Assembly: GCA_947629195.1 (NCBI GenBank)
Contig: CANRCS010000031.1
Coordinates: 1-9,764, forward strand
Source: an uncultured Bacilli bacterium
Lineage (GTDB): Bacteria > Bacillota_I > Bacilli_A > RF39 > UBA660
Direction: 5' to 3'
DNA: 9,764 bases
Shown: positions 1-7,822 of the stretch, one piece after another
How positions within the stretch are numbered: position 1 is the first letter of the stretch
Layout: every line of letters starts with the position of its first letter
Notes under the pieces: generated by a model
Told to the model about the DNA's origin: nothing
The model's input: the letters and a program-made list of their open reading frames with translations, nothing else
Database searches by the model: none
Made by a program: the position numbers and the translations under genes

Positions 1-720
1 TTGAGACATTTTAAATAAGAAATTAGATTTTTCTTCGTTTGTTTTTTCTACTAAAATTCTATTTTCATTTAATTCTTTAATTAATTTAACATCTGGATTT
101 TCAATTGTAAAGTACATAAGAGTAGTAACTATGGAATTAGATAGTAATAATAAAGTGATTTGGGGATTAATCTTTTGAATTATTAATGTTAAAAATGTCG
201 ATATTACAAAGACAAATATCGGAATATATTCTTTTGATCTAATTTTTTTAACATTTTTTATTAGACTGAAAATCATAATAAGAATAGCGATAAATGCCAT
301 GGCATATCCAAAATTAACACCAACACCATAAGAGAAAGCTACATTACCTTTCATATGAACACTTACAGGTAAAATAAAAATAATTACAGATATAACAGAA
401 AAAATAGTAATAAAATATGGTAATACTTTTTTTATATTGTTAAAAGATATACTATATACATAGGTCATTAAACAAAATACATACATTAAATAATATACTA
501 AATATATTTTTGAAATGAAAACATTTAAAATGAATTTTGGACCAAATGCATTAAAAGAAAAATATCCAAAAACATCTATAAATATACCAATTAAATTAAG
601 AATAATTAATATAGAAAATATTTTGTTGTCTATGTTATTAAGTCTTTTTTTTGAAAAATAAAAAATAAGTATTATAGATAAAAACAGTAGACATGATATT
701 GAAAAACAAACATTTATCAT
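1..720 (-). CDS. 7TM sensor, histidine-kinase type (N-terminal part, cut by window edge)
   Basis: This is an open frame of 240 codons that runs off the left edge, so only the sensor half is visible. It starts at ATG 720 with AGGTGA five bases upstream. The product has about seven hydrophobic segments (residues about 3-22, 34-54, 66-90, 99-119, 136-154, 166-182 and 187-206). These are followed by ENPD and a charged, probably coiled-coil linker (about 207-231), and then KSNFLFKMSQ at the cut. This is the layout of sensor kinases with an N-terminal seven-helix membrane domain: signal-sensing helices, a linker, then the dimerisation/phosphoacceptor helix. The last residues match the start of an H-box (K-S-x-F-L-x-x-M-S-H-E). 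The visible residue at the histidine position is Gln, so the protein may be a kinase-like sensor without the usual phosphoacceptor. The catalytic ATPase domain lies outside the window. The gene has its own promoter. The signal sensed is unknown. Confidence 0.75.
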   Translation of the reverse strand, partial: MINVCFSISCLLFLSIILIFYFSKKRLNNIDNKIFSILIILNLIGIFIDVFGYFSFNAFGPKFILNVFISKIYLVYYLMYVFCLMTYVYSISFNNIKKVLPYFITIFSVISVIIFILPVSVHMKGNVAFSYGVGVNFGYAMAFIAILIMIFSLIKNVKKIRSKEYIPIFVFVISTFLTLIIQKINPQITLLLLSNSIVTTLMYFTIENPDVKLIKELNENRILVEKTNEEKSNFLFKMSQ

Positions 721-743
721 GAATTTCACCTACTCTCAAAAAA

Positions 744-772
744 ATAATATCACAATACCTTTTATTTGTAAA
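744..772 (-). promoter_or_regulatory. Sigma-A-type promoter of the 7TM sensor gene
   Basis: On the minus strand a -35 TTTACA (767-772) and a -10 TATTAT (744-749) are separated by exactly 17 bases. Transcription would start near 737, giving a leader of about 17 bases that holds the AGGTGA ribosome site. It lies directly after the terminator of the acyl-CoA synthetase gene, so the sensor appears to be a separate transcription unit. Confidence 0.65.
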
Positions 773-809
773 TTAAAAGTAACATAATACATGAAAATAT
801 TATGTTACT
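770..809 (-). terminator. Rho-independent terminator of the acyl-CoA synthetase gene
   Basis: A perfect 12-bp inverted repeat (778-789 with 798-809, AGTAACATAATA and its complement) encloses an 8-base loop. On the minus strand it is followed by TTTTAATTT. It begins 7 bases after the stop codon of the synthetase gene. The stem is AT-rich, but that is normal for this genome. Confidence 0.75.
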
Positions 810-816
810 AGACAGA

Positions 817-2631
817 TTATTTGTTATTAAATGTCAATTGTTTTTTTAATACTTTTTTATTCTTAACAAAATCAATTTGAGATTCTGATTTTATTCTTTG
901 AATATCTATTTTTCCACCTAAATTTATAGGTAATGAATCTACAATTATGTAATCAAGTGGAACAGATGTTTCTTCTAAACTCGAATAACATTCCTTATGT
1001 ATATCTGATAATATTTCTTCTTTAGTTTTAGAATTAAGTGCAGTATCTTCTAACTCTATAAATGCAACTGGAACACTTTGTTCGCTTGGATGTTCAAAAC
1101 CAATAACAACAGAGTTTTTAACATTTGGTAATGTATTTATAAATTCAGATATTTTTGATGGATGAACATTAAATCCATTTCTCATGAATATATTTTTAAT
1201 TCTTTCGACGTGAAATATATGACCATCTTCATCCATATAACCAATATCTTTTGTATGAATCCATCTTTTACCATCACTATGAACTGAAATTACTTTATCA
1301 GTTTCTTCTTGATTATTAAGGTATCCTTTCATTACACTTGGACCAGTAATACAAATTTCACCATTTTCGTTATAACCTAATTCTTCATCAGTACCTGGTT
1401 TAAATATTCCAATAGTATCATATGGCATAGGTATTCCAATACTTCCAAATTTATATGAACCTCTTTTTGAGAATGTTCCTCTTGCAACATTTTCAGATAA
1501 TCCATATCCTTGTCTTACAATTATTGAGTCGTTTATACCATTTTCTGTATAACCTTCATTTACACCATTTAATTTACTTTCTATATCTTTATTTAATGAA
1601 GCACCACCTGAAATATAATTTTTATGTTGTGCAATTTGTCCATTTTTAAATTCTTCACTTTCTGATATATTAATATAATGAACAGGTCCTCCTGGGAAAT
1701 TATCTGGTTTTATAGTATTTAATACTTTAGCAACATTTTCTGTAAGTAATTCTGGTATTAAATACACATATTTTCCCGCAACTGTTTGGTAATGTAACAT
1801 TGAAATTCCATATCCAATAGAAGGAAGAAGTGCATCCATAAATGACCCTTCAAAAACATTTCCATTTTTATATGCAAGTGCTGCTGAATTTATATTCTTA
1901 TCAGTTAAACAAACTCCCTTAGGAACTCCTGTTGTACCACTTGTTCCAATTATAGCAGTAACATGATTATCTTTATAAAATGGTTTTAAATCTTCTTTTA
2001 TTTCCTTACTATATTTTTGATATTCATCCCAAGGTAAAACTTTTTTATTTTTAGGTAAAATTAAACTTCCTTTTTTATTTACTAATTGTTCTTTTAATTT
2101 GTTTAACATTTTTATACTATTTGGTAATGATTCTGTTCCATCAAGAATAATAATGTTATCTAAATCACTATTATTTAATGCTTTTTCATATTTTTCATAA
2201 AAAACATTAAATATGAAAAGATTTTTGATATTGTTATCTGATATCAATTGTTCTAATTGATTGACAGGTAATAATGGTGATATTGGATATGACACTGAAC
2301 CAATAATACTATTTGAATATATTAATGTTCTTGCTTCAGGGATATTAGGTAATATTATAGGTACTATTTCATCTTCTTTTATCCCCATAATTTTTGATGA
2401 TTTTGCATTGACATTTATTTTTTTAAAAAAGTCTTTATAACTAATTTTAATACCCTTTGTAAATTCATTTGAACTACTTCTTAAATCAATAGCAGTATTC
2501 TTCATATTATATTTATTTGCATCTAATGCTAATTGATATATAGATTTTTGTGGTATATCTTTATCACTAAAAGTCCTATCATAATATTTTAACCATGGCT
2601 TATCAACCGATGGTCTTCCTGTTAATTTCAT
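817..2631 (-). CDS. AMP-dependent acyl-CoA synthetase (ANL superfamily)
   Basis: This gene encodes a cytosolic ligase of about 604 residues that activates a carboxylic acid with ATP to an acyl-adenylate, then normally transfers it to CoA. The frame opens at a GTG at 2664. I place the start at ATG 2631, because a perfect AAGGAGG lies five to six bases upstream of it and the GTG has no ribosome site. Numbered from 2631, the visible ANL motifs are the phosphate-binding loop TSGTTGVPKG (230-239), YGLSE (376-380), the ribose-contacting aspartate in HTKDIGYMDEDG (D462), the hinge region VERIKN, and the A10 lysine in PINLGGK (K574) needed for adenylation. No carrier-protein domain follows, so it is a stand-alone enzyme and not part of a peptide synthetase. 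The substrate cannot be read from the sequence; a fatty acid is the plain guess. It is monocistronic, with its own extended -10 promoter and a hairpin terminator. Confidence 0.9.
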   Translation of the reverse strand: MKLTGRPSVDKPWLKYYDRTFSDKDIPQKSIYQLALDANKYNMKNTAIDLRSSSNEFTKGIKISYKDFFKKINVNAKSSKIMGIKEDEIVPIILPNIPEARTLIYSNSIIGSVSYPISPLLPVNQLEQLISDNNIKNLFIFNVFYEKYEKALNNSDLDNIIILDGTESLPNSIKMLNKLKEQLVNKKGSLILPKNKKVLPWDEYQKYSKEIKEDLKPFYKDNHVTAIIGTSGTTGVPKGVCLTDKNINSAALAYKNGNVFEGSFMDALLPSIGYGISMLHYQTVAGKYVYLIPELLTENVAKVLNTIKPDNFPGGPVHYINISESEEFKNGQIAQHKNYISGGASLNKDIESKLNGVNEGYTENGINDSIIVRQGYGLSENVARGTFSKRGSYKFGSIGIPMPYDTIGIFKPGTDEELGYNENGEICITGPSVMKGYLNNQEETDKVISVHSDGKRWIHTKDIGYMDEDGHIFHVERIKNIFMRNGFNVHPSKISEFINTLPNVKNSVVIGFEHPSEQSVPVAFIELEDTALNSKTKEEILSDIHKECYSSLEETSVPLDYIIVDSLPINLGGKIDIQRIKSESQIDFVKNKKVLKKQLTFNNK

Positions 2632-2649
2632 CTTAACCCTCCTTAAATT

Positions 2650-2671
2650 TGTACAATTTTTCACATGTACA
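2650..2671. other. Pair of TGTACA palindromes in the synthetase leader (possible operator)
   Basis: Two identical self-complementary hexamers, TGTACA at 2650-2655 and 2666-2671, are spaced 16 bases centre to centre. They lie between the -10 box and the Shine-Dalgarno site of the acyl-CoA synthetase gene. Such a pair could be a repressor operator overlapping the transcription start, or could form a weak leader hairpin. No known regulator consensus is recognised, so a regulatory role is an inference. Confidence 0.3.
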
Positions 2672-2676
2672 CTAAA

Positions 2677-2685
2677 AGTATAACA
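2677..2685 (-). promoter_or_regulatory. Extended -10 promoter of the acyl-CoA synthetase gene
   Basis: On the minus strand the sequence reads TGTTATACT: a TATACT -10 (2677-2682) preceded by the TGn extension. The hexamer 17 bases upstream (TATTTT) is a poor -35, which an extended -10 can tolerate. The start would fall near 2670, about 40 bases before the chosen ATG. Confidence 0.5.
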
Positions 2686-2790
2686 TAATTTGATGTCGAA
2701 AAATAGCGATTTTTGAATTTATTTGCAAATTTATTATAAAAATAGAAGAATTTATATAATTATAATTTTTTTACTATTTTCGAACATACA

Positions 2791-2880
2791 CTAATTCTTA
2801 AAACGACTATCTGAAGTCATTCTCATACCATTATTTATATACTTTTTGTCATTTCTATTATCTTCTATAATATTTAACAT
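2791..2880 (-). CDS. Possible small protein of 29 residues
   Basis: A short frame starts at ATG 2880 and ends at TAG 2791. An AAAGGA Shine-Dalgarno sequence sits seven bases before the ATG, good by the standard of this genome. The peptide is polar and charged (it begins MLNIIEDNRNDKK and ends TSDSRFKN), with no membrane segment and no recognised family. It lies downstream of the gmk terminator and just after a 12-bp tandem repeat with promoter-like hexamers, so it could be an independent unit. It could equally be the remnant of a longer gene, or chance: short frames with an SD-like purine run are common in AT-rich spacers. Confidence 0.3.
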   Translation of the reverse strand: MLNIIEDNRNDKKYINNGMRMTSDSRFKN

Positions 2881-2898
2881 TAAAATATCCTTTCTACT

Positions 2899-2946
2899 AT
2901 ATAAATGTCTATATAAATGTCCATACAAATGTCTATATAAATTTGT
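2899..2946. repeat. 12-bp tandem repeat, four units
   Basis: Four consecutive units of ATATAAATGTCT occupy 2899-2910, 2911-2922 (last base C), 2923-2934 (one change) and 2935-2946 (degenerate end). On the minus strand each full unit contains a -35-like TAGACA or TGGACA and a -10-like TATAGA or TATAGT. Hexamers two units apart lie 16 bases from each other. The repeat sits directly upstream of the 29-codon frame. Confidence 0.85.
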
Positions 2947-2963
2947 AATTCTAATGCTTAAAT

Positions 2964-2988
2964 AAAAAATGCGTGAAATTCACACATT
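2964..2988 (-). terminator. Rho-independent terminator of the lon-gmk operon
   Basis: On the minus strand, three bases after the gmk stop codon, a 9-bp stem with one G-U pair (AATGTGTGA with TTCACGCATT) closes a three-base loop and runs into six T. This is a compact, convincing intrinsic terminator. Confidence 0.85.
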
Positions 2989-2991
2989 AAA

Positions 2992-3645
2992 TTACTCATT
3001 AAAATCAACTAAATCTTCATGCATTACTTCTTCAATTGAATTTATATCTAATTCTTCTATTCTATCTACTCTACATTTTTCAGAATCTAAAATAGAATTA
3101 ACTTTTCTTACTGCTTCATTTAAATCATCATTTACTACTACATAATTATATTTTGAAATAGTATTTATTTCTTTATACATTGATTTAAATCTTCTAAGAA
3201 GTGACTCTTTTGTTTCACTACCACGTTTTATTAATCTTTTCTTTAACTCTTTCATAGATGGTGGCAATATAAAGATAAATATTGCATCTTTATATTTTTC
3301 TTTTATTTGTAATGCACCTTGAATATCTATTATAAGAATTACATCTTCTCCACTATCTAATATTTTAAATATATTACTTTTTGGAGTACCATAATAATCT
3401 TTTTCATGAACTATTGCATACTCTAGTAAATCATCATTTTTAATATGTTCTTCAAATTCTTCTTTAGTAACAAAGTAATAGTCTTTACCATCTACTTCAT
3501 AGTCTCTTCTTTCTCTAGTAGTCATAGAAATAGATTCTTGAATATTTTCTCTATTTTTTAATATCTCATTACAAATACTATCTTTTCCACTACCACTTGG
3601 TCCTGAAATTACTATTAAATCTCCCTTTTTTCTACTTTTAATCAT
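2992..3645 (-). CDS. gmk: Guanylate kinase
   Basis: This enzyme phosphorylates GMP (and dGMP) to GDP with ATP in the cytosol, an essential step in making GTP. The 217 residues are close to the usual bacterial length of about 205. The phosphate-binding loop GPSGSGK is at residues 15-21. The GMP-binding lobe follows with TTRERRDYEVDGKDYYFV (about 42-59) and the YGTP motif. IIDIQGALQIK carries the family's conserved aspartate region, and the arginine-rich lid (KRLIKRGSETKESLLRRF) comes after it. The ATG at 3645 has AAAGG eight bases upstream. The gene starts 17 bases after the lon stop and has no promoter of its own, so it is co-transcribed with lon. In many Bacillota gmk sits near rpoZ and priA or next to remA, so the lon partnership is a little unusual. 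Function is clear. Confidence 0.96.
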   Translation of the reverse strand: MIKSRKKGDLIVISGPSGSGKDSICNEILKNRENIQESISMTTRERRDYEVDGKDYYFVTKEEFEEHIKNDDLLEYAIVHEKDYYGTPKSNIFKILDSGEDVILIIDIQGALQIKEKYKDAIFIFILPPSMKELKKRLIKRGSETKESLLRRFKSMYKEINTISKYNYVVVNDDLNEAVRKVNSILDSEKCRVDRIEELDINSIEEVMHEDLVDFNE

Positions 3646-3662
3646 ATTTTCAACCTTTCTTA

Positions 3663-5984
3663 TTATTTATAAATATAATTATATACTTCTTCATAATTAT
3701 CAACAAATATATATTTAATTTTATTATTTATTTCTTTAGGTATATCTACAATATCCTTTTTATTATCACTTGGAATAATAATAGTTTTAATACCACTTCT
3801 ATTTGCTCCTAAAACTTTTTCTTTTAATCCGCCAATAGGAAGAATTTTCCCTCTAAGAGTAATTTCTCCTGTCATGGCTATATTATAATTGACGCTAACT
3901 TTTGTAAGCGCACTTATCAAGGCTGTAGTAAGTGTTATTCCGGCACTTGGTCCATCTTTTGGAATTGCTCCTTCTGGAACGTGAATATGTATATCAATTT
4001 TATCAAATATTTTTTTATCTATTTTAAATTTTTCAGCATTGCTTTTTATATAACTTAAAGCAATAGTTGCGCTTTCTTTCATTACATCACCAAGTGAACC
4101 TGTAAGATTTAATTTCCCTTTTCCTTCATAATATGTAACTTCTATTGGTAGAACATCTCCACCATATTCAGTATAAGCAAGACCATTTACTACTCCTATA
4201 TCATTATTTTTAGATTTTTCCATATAAGAATATTTTTTAATACCTAAATATTTTTCTAAAGTATTATCATATATCTTATATAAAACATTAGTATCTCCTA
4301 CCATAACTATAGATTTTACTACTTTTCTTATTATAGTTCCTAGAAGTCTTTCTAATTCTCTTACTCCTGCTTCTTTTGTATAACTTCTAATTATTTTTAA
4401 AATTGTTTTATCAGGTATATAAATATTGTTTTTACTTATACCATGTTCATAAAGTAATTTTGGTAATAAATGTTTTTTAGCAATATCTAACTTTTCATAT
4501 TCAGTATAACTAGATAATTCAATTATTTCTAATCTATCCTTTAAGGGCTCTGGAATTTTTTGAATATAGTTTGCAGTAAGTATAAAAATAACATCAGATA
4601 AATCTATTTCTTCTTCAATATAGTTATCTACAAAAGATTTATTTTGCTCTTTGTCTAAAACTTCTAATAATGCACTAGCTGGATCTCCTTTTATATCTTT
4701 TGTCATTTTATCAATTTCATCTATTAAAAATACTGGATTAAATGATTTAGATTTTTTAATAAGTTGTATAATTTTTCCTGGATAAGAACCTATATAAGTT
4801 TTTCTATGTCCCATTATTTCTGCTTCATCATTTACTCCACCAACACTAAAACTAACAAAATTTCTATTTAAACTTTTCGCAATTGACTTAGCAAGTGTAG
4901 TTTTACCAACTCCAGGAGGACCTACAAAACATAATATTGGAGATGTTAAGTTTTTACTCATTTGTTTAACAGCTAAAAATTCTACAATTCTTTCCTTTAT
5001 TTTATCTAAGCCATAGTGTGTATCATCTAATATTTGTTTAGATTTTCTTAAATCAGTATTATCTTTTGTAAATTCTCCCCAAGGCAAAGTTATAAGTGTA
5101 TCTATATATCCTCTTGTAATGCTATACTCTGGACTTGATGGTGTCATACTCTCATATCTATTTATTTCTTTATTTAATCTGTTTTTAATATGTTGTGGGC
5201 AATTTAACTTATTAGTTTTTTCTCTTAAAGTTTGAACTTCATCATCTTTAGAATCAATATCTCCTAATTCTTCTTTTATTATCTTTATTTTTTCTCTTAA
5301 AAAATATTCTTTTTGACTATCTTCTATATTTTGTCTTAACTCATCATCAATCTTATTTTCAAGATTAATTATTTCTATTTCATCATTTATATCTTGAAGT
5401 AACATTTTTACTCTAACACATGGATTTAAAGTTTCAACATATTCTATTTTTCTACTAGATGGTATAGGTAAAAATTGACATACTATATCCGATATAATAT
5501 CTATATTTGTAGTTCCTGTAAGTTTAGATATAATACTATTACTTAAATATGGAGCCATATTTATAAGTCTTTCTAATTTATCAAGTAATTTTCTTACTAA
5601 AGCAAATTCTTCTCTTTCATCTATTTCATAATTTGTAGTTGGTCCTATAATACTTTCTAGTGTATCAATATCTTCTCCATACTTTATATAATTATGAATT
5701 TCTGCTCTTTTAATACCTGATAAAACTAATCTTATATTCCCGTTAGCAAGTAATATTTTACTCTTTACCTTAGCAACTACTCCAACTTTAGGTAAATTTT
5801 TAATACTAATATTTTCTTCTAACTCATCCACTTTAGTAACAACCATAATATGATTATCTGAATAATCTTCTGAATTAGTTAAAATATTTTTATCTAACTC
5901 ATCTTTTATTTCAATTCTAAGATCACAATGTGGAAGTAATACTACTCCTTTTAAGATTAAAACGGGCAAGTTAGTTTTTATCAT
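3663..5984 (-). CDS. lon: ATP-dependent protease Lon (LonA type)
   Basis: This is a cytosolic, ring-forming protease that unfolds and degrades damaged and short-lived regulatory proteins. Its 773 residues are the usual LonA length. The substrate-binding LON domain starts at NLPVLILKGVVLLP (residues 5-18) and is followed by a helical, coiled-coil segment (about 195-290). The AAA+ module has Walker A GPPGVGKT (355-362), Walker B FLIDEID (419-425), sensor-1 N472, an arginine finger at R484 and sensor-2 R542 in GVRELER. The C-terminal protease domain has the Ser-Lys dyad S680 (PKDGPSAG) and K723 (GGLKEK), so it should be active. ATG 5984 has GGAGG six bases upstream. It is the first gene of an operon with gmk. 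I see no CIRCE (HrcA) or CtsR operator upstream, so classical heat-shock control is not evident. It diverges from the sortase gene across 195 bases. Confidence 0.97.
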   Translation of the reverse strand: MIKTNLPVLILKGVVLLPHCDLRIEIKDELDKNILTNSEDYSDNHIMVVTKVDELEENISIKNLPKVGVVAKVKSKILLANGNIRLVLSGIKRAEIHNYIKYGEDIDTLESIIGPTTNYEIDEREEFALVRKLLDKLERLINMAPYLSNSIISKLTGTTNIDIISDIVCQFLPIPSSRKIEYVETLNPCVRVKMLLQDINDEIEIINLENKIDDELRQNIEDSQKEYFLREKIKIIKEELGDIDSKDDEVQTLREKTNKLNCPQHIKNRLNKEINRYESMTPSSPEYSITRGYIDTLITLPWGEFTKDNTDLRKSKQILDDTHYGLDKIKERIVEFLAVKQMSKNLTSPILCFVGPPGVGKTTLAKSIAKSLNRNFVSFSVGGVNDEAEIMGHRKTYIGSYPGKIIQLIKKSKSFNPVFLIDEIDKMTKDIKGDPASALLEVLDKEQNKSFVDNYIEEEIDLSDVIFILTANYIQKIPEPLKDRLEIIELSSYTEYEKLDIAKKHLLPKLLYEHGISKNNIYIPDKTILKIIRSYTKEAGVRELERLLGTIIRKVVKSIVMVGDTNVLYKIYDNTLEKYLGIKKYSYMEKSKNNDIGVVNGLAYTEYGGDVLPIEVTYYEGKGKLNLTGSLGDVMKESATIALSYIKSNAEKFKIDKKIFDKIDIHIHVPEGAIPKDGPSAGITLTTALISALTKVSVNYNIAMTGEITLRGKILPIGGLKEKVLGANRSGIKTIIIPSDNKKDIVDIPKEINNKIKYIFVDNYEEVYNYIYK

Positions 5985-6039
5985 AGTACACCTCCAACAT
6001 AATTATTTTTATATAATAATATTTCTTCGTTTTTTATAT

Positions 6040-6068
6040 ATTTTAAAACTATCTTTTTATAATTTCAA
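6040..6068 (-). promoter_or_regulatory. Promoter of the lon-gmk operon
   Basis: On the minus strand a -35 TTGAAA (6063-6068) and a -10 TAAAAT (6040-6045) are spaced 17 bases apart. Transcription would start near 6033, giving a leader of about 48 bases before the lon ATG. Because the whole spacer is A/T, alternative boxes cannot be excluded. Confidence 0.5.
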
Positions 6069-6135
6069 TACTATTTATAAAATCTTTAAATTTTATTATA
6101 AAATTAATAAATAATATTTATAAATTTCAAAAATG

Positions 6136-6144
6136 TGGTATTAT
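6136..6144 (+). promoter_or_regulatory. Extended -10 promoter of the sortase gene
   Basis: The plus strand reads TGGTATTAT: a TATTAT -10 (6139-6144) with the TGn extension and only a weak -35. The start would fall near 6151. That leaves just eight bases before the first ATG (6159) but about 29 before the TTG at 6180, which supports the TTG start. Confidence 0.45.
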
Positions 6145-6179
6145 ATTAATATGATACTATGATGATAGGCGGTGAGATT

Positions 6180-7781
6180 TTGGAATATATTTGTATTATT
6201 ATTGAGAAACATAGACTTGTATTCTCATATAAGTCTAGATATGTTCATAATGAAAATATTATAGATACTCTTATTTATGATAAACAGTATTTAAAATCAA
6301 ATATAACTGAAACTCAAGAGTTAATAAAAAAAATTATAAAAGAAAAGAAAATTGATATTAGTGAAGCCTTAATAAATCAGTTTGATATTCTATCAATATC
6401 ACTTAATATATTAAATGATATTGATAAGGTTAGAAAATTAATAATTAAAGATAACCGTATTTTAAATTTTGATATATGTAAAAAATTATTAGAAAATAAA
6501 TATATTAAAGAAATTGAGTGTTATGATTTAGCTGAAAATATGTTAAATGAATTAGAAAAAAACGATGTTAATGTTTATCTTAGAACAGAAATTTTAAATA
6601 TAAGTAATTTCGTTTTTTCAAATAAACTTAATTTATATGATGATATTTATTATAGAGAAAGAGTTTTCTTTGATAGAGATATAGATAATAAAGATGTAAC
6701 GGGATTTGTTAAATTTTGTGAAATAAATGAATATCTAAAACAGGTCGATATATATGGAAAATTTACTATATCTCAGTTAAAAGAAATAATTCAAGCGTTA
6801 ATTGATAACAACTTAAACAATGTAGATATAAATATATACCCAGAAGTTATTGGCATCGATAAAGTAAATGAAATAGTTGGTGAACTAAAGAAGTTAAATA
6901 AGAAAACTAAAAAAAGTAAGGGTATAAAAATAACTTCTAGATATACAAATCTTTATAAGAAAAAAAATTATTTAAAACAAGTTAATTTCTATAATTTTAA
7001 AACAGCTATTGGTATGATTATTGCAATAGTTGTAATAGAATTATCATACATGGGATTTTATATATATAGAACATATAGAGATATTGATAAAGTAAAAGAT
7101 ATGAATCCTAATAAAAATGTTGTTGTAGTAGAAGAAAATAAAGTTGTTGATACTGGAGAACAAGAAGTAGTAGAAACTGAAGAAGATATTGAAAATAATA
7201 ATACTCAAACATCAGAACCACTAGTTCAAGACTTTTCAAAATTAACAGAAATTAATCCCGATACAGTTGGATGGTTAACTGTTAATAATACTAAAGTAGA
7301 TTATCCAATAGTTAAATCTGTTAATAATGATTATTACTTAAATAAAAATTTTTATAAAAGAACTACTGCTGCTGGATGGTTATTCATGGATTATAGAAAC
7401 AATATTGATACATTAAGTAAAAATACAATTATTTATGGACATAGCGCAGTTAAAAATTCTCTAATGTTTACTACATTAAAAACTGCAATAGAAGAAAGTT
7501 GGTATACAAAACCTGAAAATCAAATTATTACGTTTAATACATTGAATGCTAATATGAAATGGCAAATATTTTCTATATATGCAACTGAACCATCATTTAA
7601 TTATATAGATACTAACTTTTTAAATGATAGAAGTTTTAATGATTTTATTGCTAAAATAAAAGGAAGATCCGTTCACAATTTTGGAGTTAATGTTGATGCA
7701 AGTGACAATATTTTAACTTTAACTACTTGTTATGAAAATGGGAATAAAAGATTAGTAATACACGCTAAATTAATAAAATAA
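6180..7781 (+). CDS. Class B-type sortase with a large N-terminal cytosolic domain
   Basis: The product is a membrane-anchored transpeptidase of about 533 residues. Sortases cut a C-terminal sorting signal and join the protein to the cell wall. The frame opens at ATG 6159, which lacks a ribosome site. I prefer TTG 6180 because AGGCGGTGA precedes it. Counted from 6159, residues 8-280 form a soluble, charged region of no recognised family, ending in a lysine-rich stretch. One membrane helix follows (281-304), then an acidic, low-complexity linker (about 305-358) and the sortase domain (about 360-540). That domain carries VGWLTV, the VDYPIVK and YYL motifs typical of class B, the catalytic His428 in TIIYGH, Cys524 in LTTC and Arg531 in KRLVIHA. 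The catalytic triad is complete. The lysine-rich side of the helix predicts the N-terminal part inside and the sortase outside. Typical class B sortases are about 200-250 residues, so the extra domain is unusual. No sorting-signal substrate is seen in the window. Confidence 0.9.
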   Translation: MEYICIIIEKHRLVFSYKSRYVHNENIIDTLIYDKQYLKSNITETQELIKKIIKEKKIDISEALINQFDILSISLNILNDIDKVRKLIIKDNRILNFDICKKLLENKYIKEIECYDLAENMLNELEKNDVNVYLRTEILNISNFVFSNKLNLYDDIYYRERVFFDRDIDNKDVTGFVKFCEINEYLKQVDIYGKFTISQLKEIIQALIDNNLNNVDINIYPEVIGIDKVNEIVGELKKLNKKTKKSKGIKITSRYTNLYKKKNYLKQVNFYNFKTAIGMIIAIVVIELSYMGFYIYRTYRDIDKVKDMNPNKNVVVVEENKVVDTGEQEVVETEEDIENNNTQTSEPLVQDFSKLTEINPDTVGWLTVNNTKVDYPIVKSVNNDYYLNKNFYKRTTAAGWLFMDYRNNIDTLSKNTIIYGHSAVKNSLMFTTLKTAIEESWYTKPENQIITFNTLNANMKWQIFSIYATEPSFNYIDTNFLNDRSFNDFIAKIKGRSVHNFGVNVDASDNILTLTTCYENGNKRLVIHAKLIK

Positions 7782-7812
7782 ATTCAAAAGAAAAAATTAT
7801 CTTTTGAATTTA
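7779..7812. terminator. Bidirectional terminator shared by the convergent genes
   Basis: A perfect inverted repeat of 12-13 bp (7779-7791 with 7800-7812, core AATTCAAAAG) overlaps the sortase stop codon and lies ten bases after the stop of the facing secreted-protein gene. On the plus strand it runs into ATTTTTAT, and on the minus strand into ATTTTATT, so it can end transcription from both sides. Confidence 0.8.
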
Positions 7813-7822
7813 TTTTTATCAA

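Larger units (their letters stand above)
2683..2991. other. Intergenic region between gmk and the acyl-CoA synthetase gene
   Basis: From right to left this stretch holds the gmk terminator, a 12-bp tandem repeat, a possible 29-codon minus-strand ORF and about 100 bases of nearly pure A/T before the synthetase promoter. I see no RNA gene or riboswitch. The part between the small ORF and the promoter has no convincing terminator hairpin. Confidence 0.6.

Noticed and set aside
1455..1649. Plus-strand open frames opposite the synthetase and secreted-protein genes
   Set aside because: Their composition (runs of Leu, His, Phe, Tyr) is that of antisense shadows of AT-rich genes, and none has a ribosome site.
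2899..2946. CRISPR array
   Set aside because: The 12-bp units are contiguous, with no unique spacers, and there are no cas genes.
5985..6158. CIRCE or CtsR heat-shock operator upstream of lon
   Set aside because: Neither the TTAGCACTC inverted repeat nor the GGTCAAA direct repeat is present.
6960..6967. A8 run inside the sortase gene just before its membrane helix, as a phase-variation switch
   Set aside because: Runs of seven or eight A or T are common throughout this AT-rich window (one lies in the sensor gene as well), so nothing marks this one as special.
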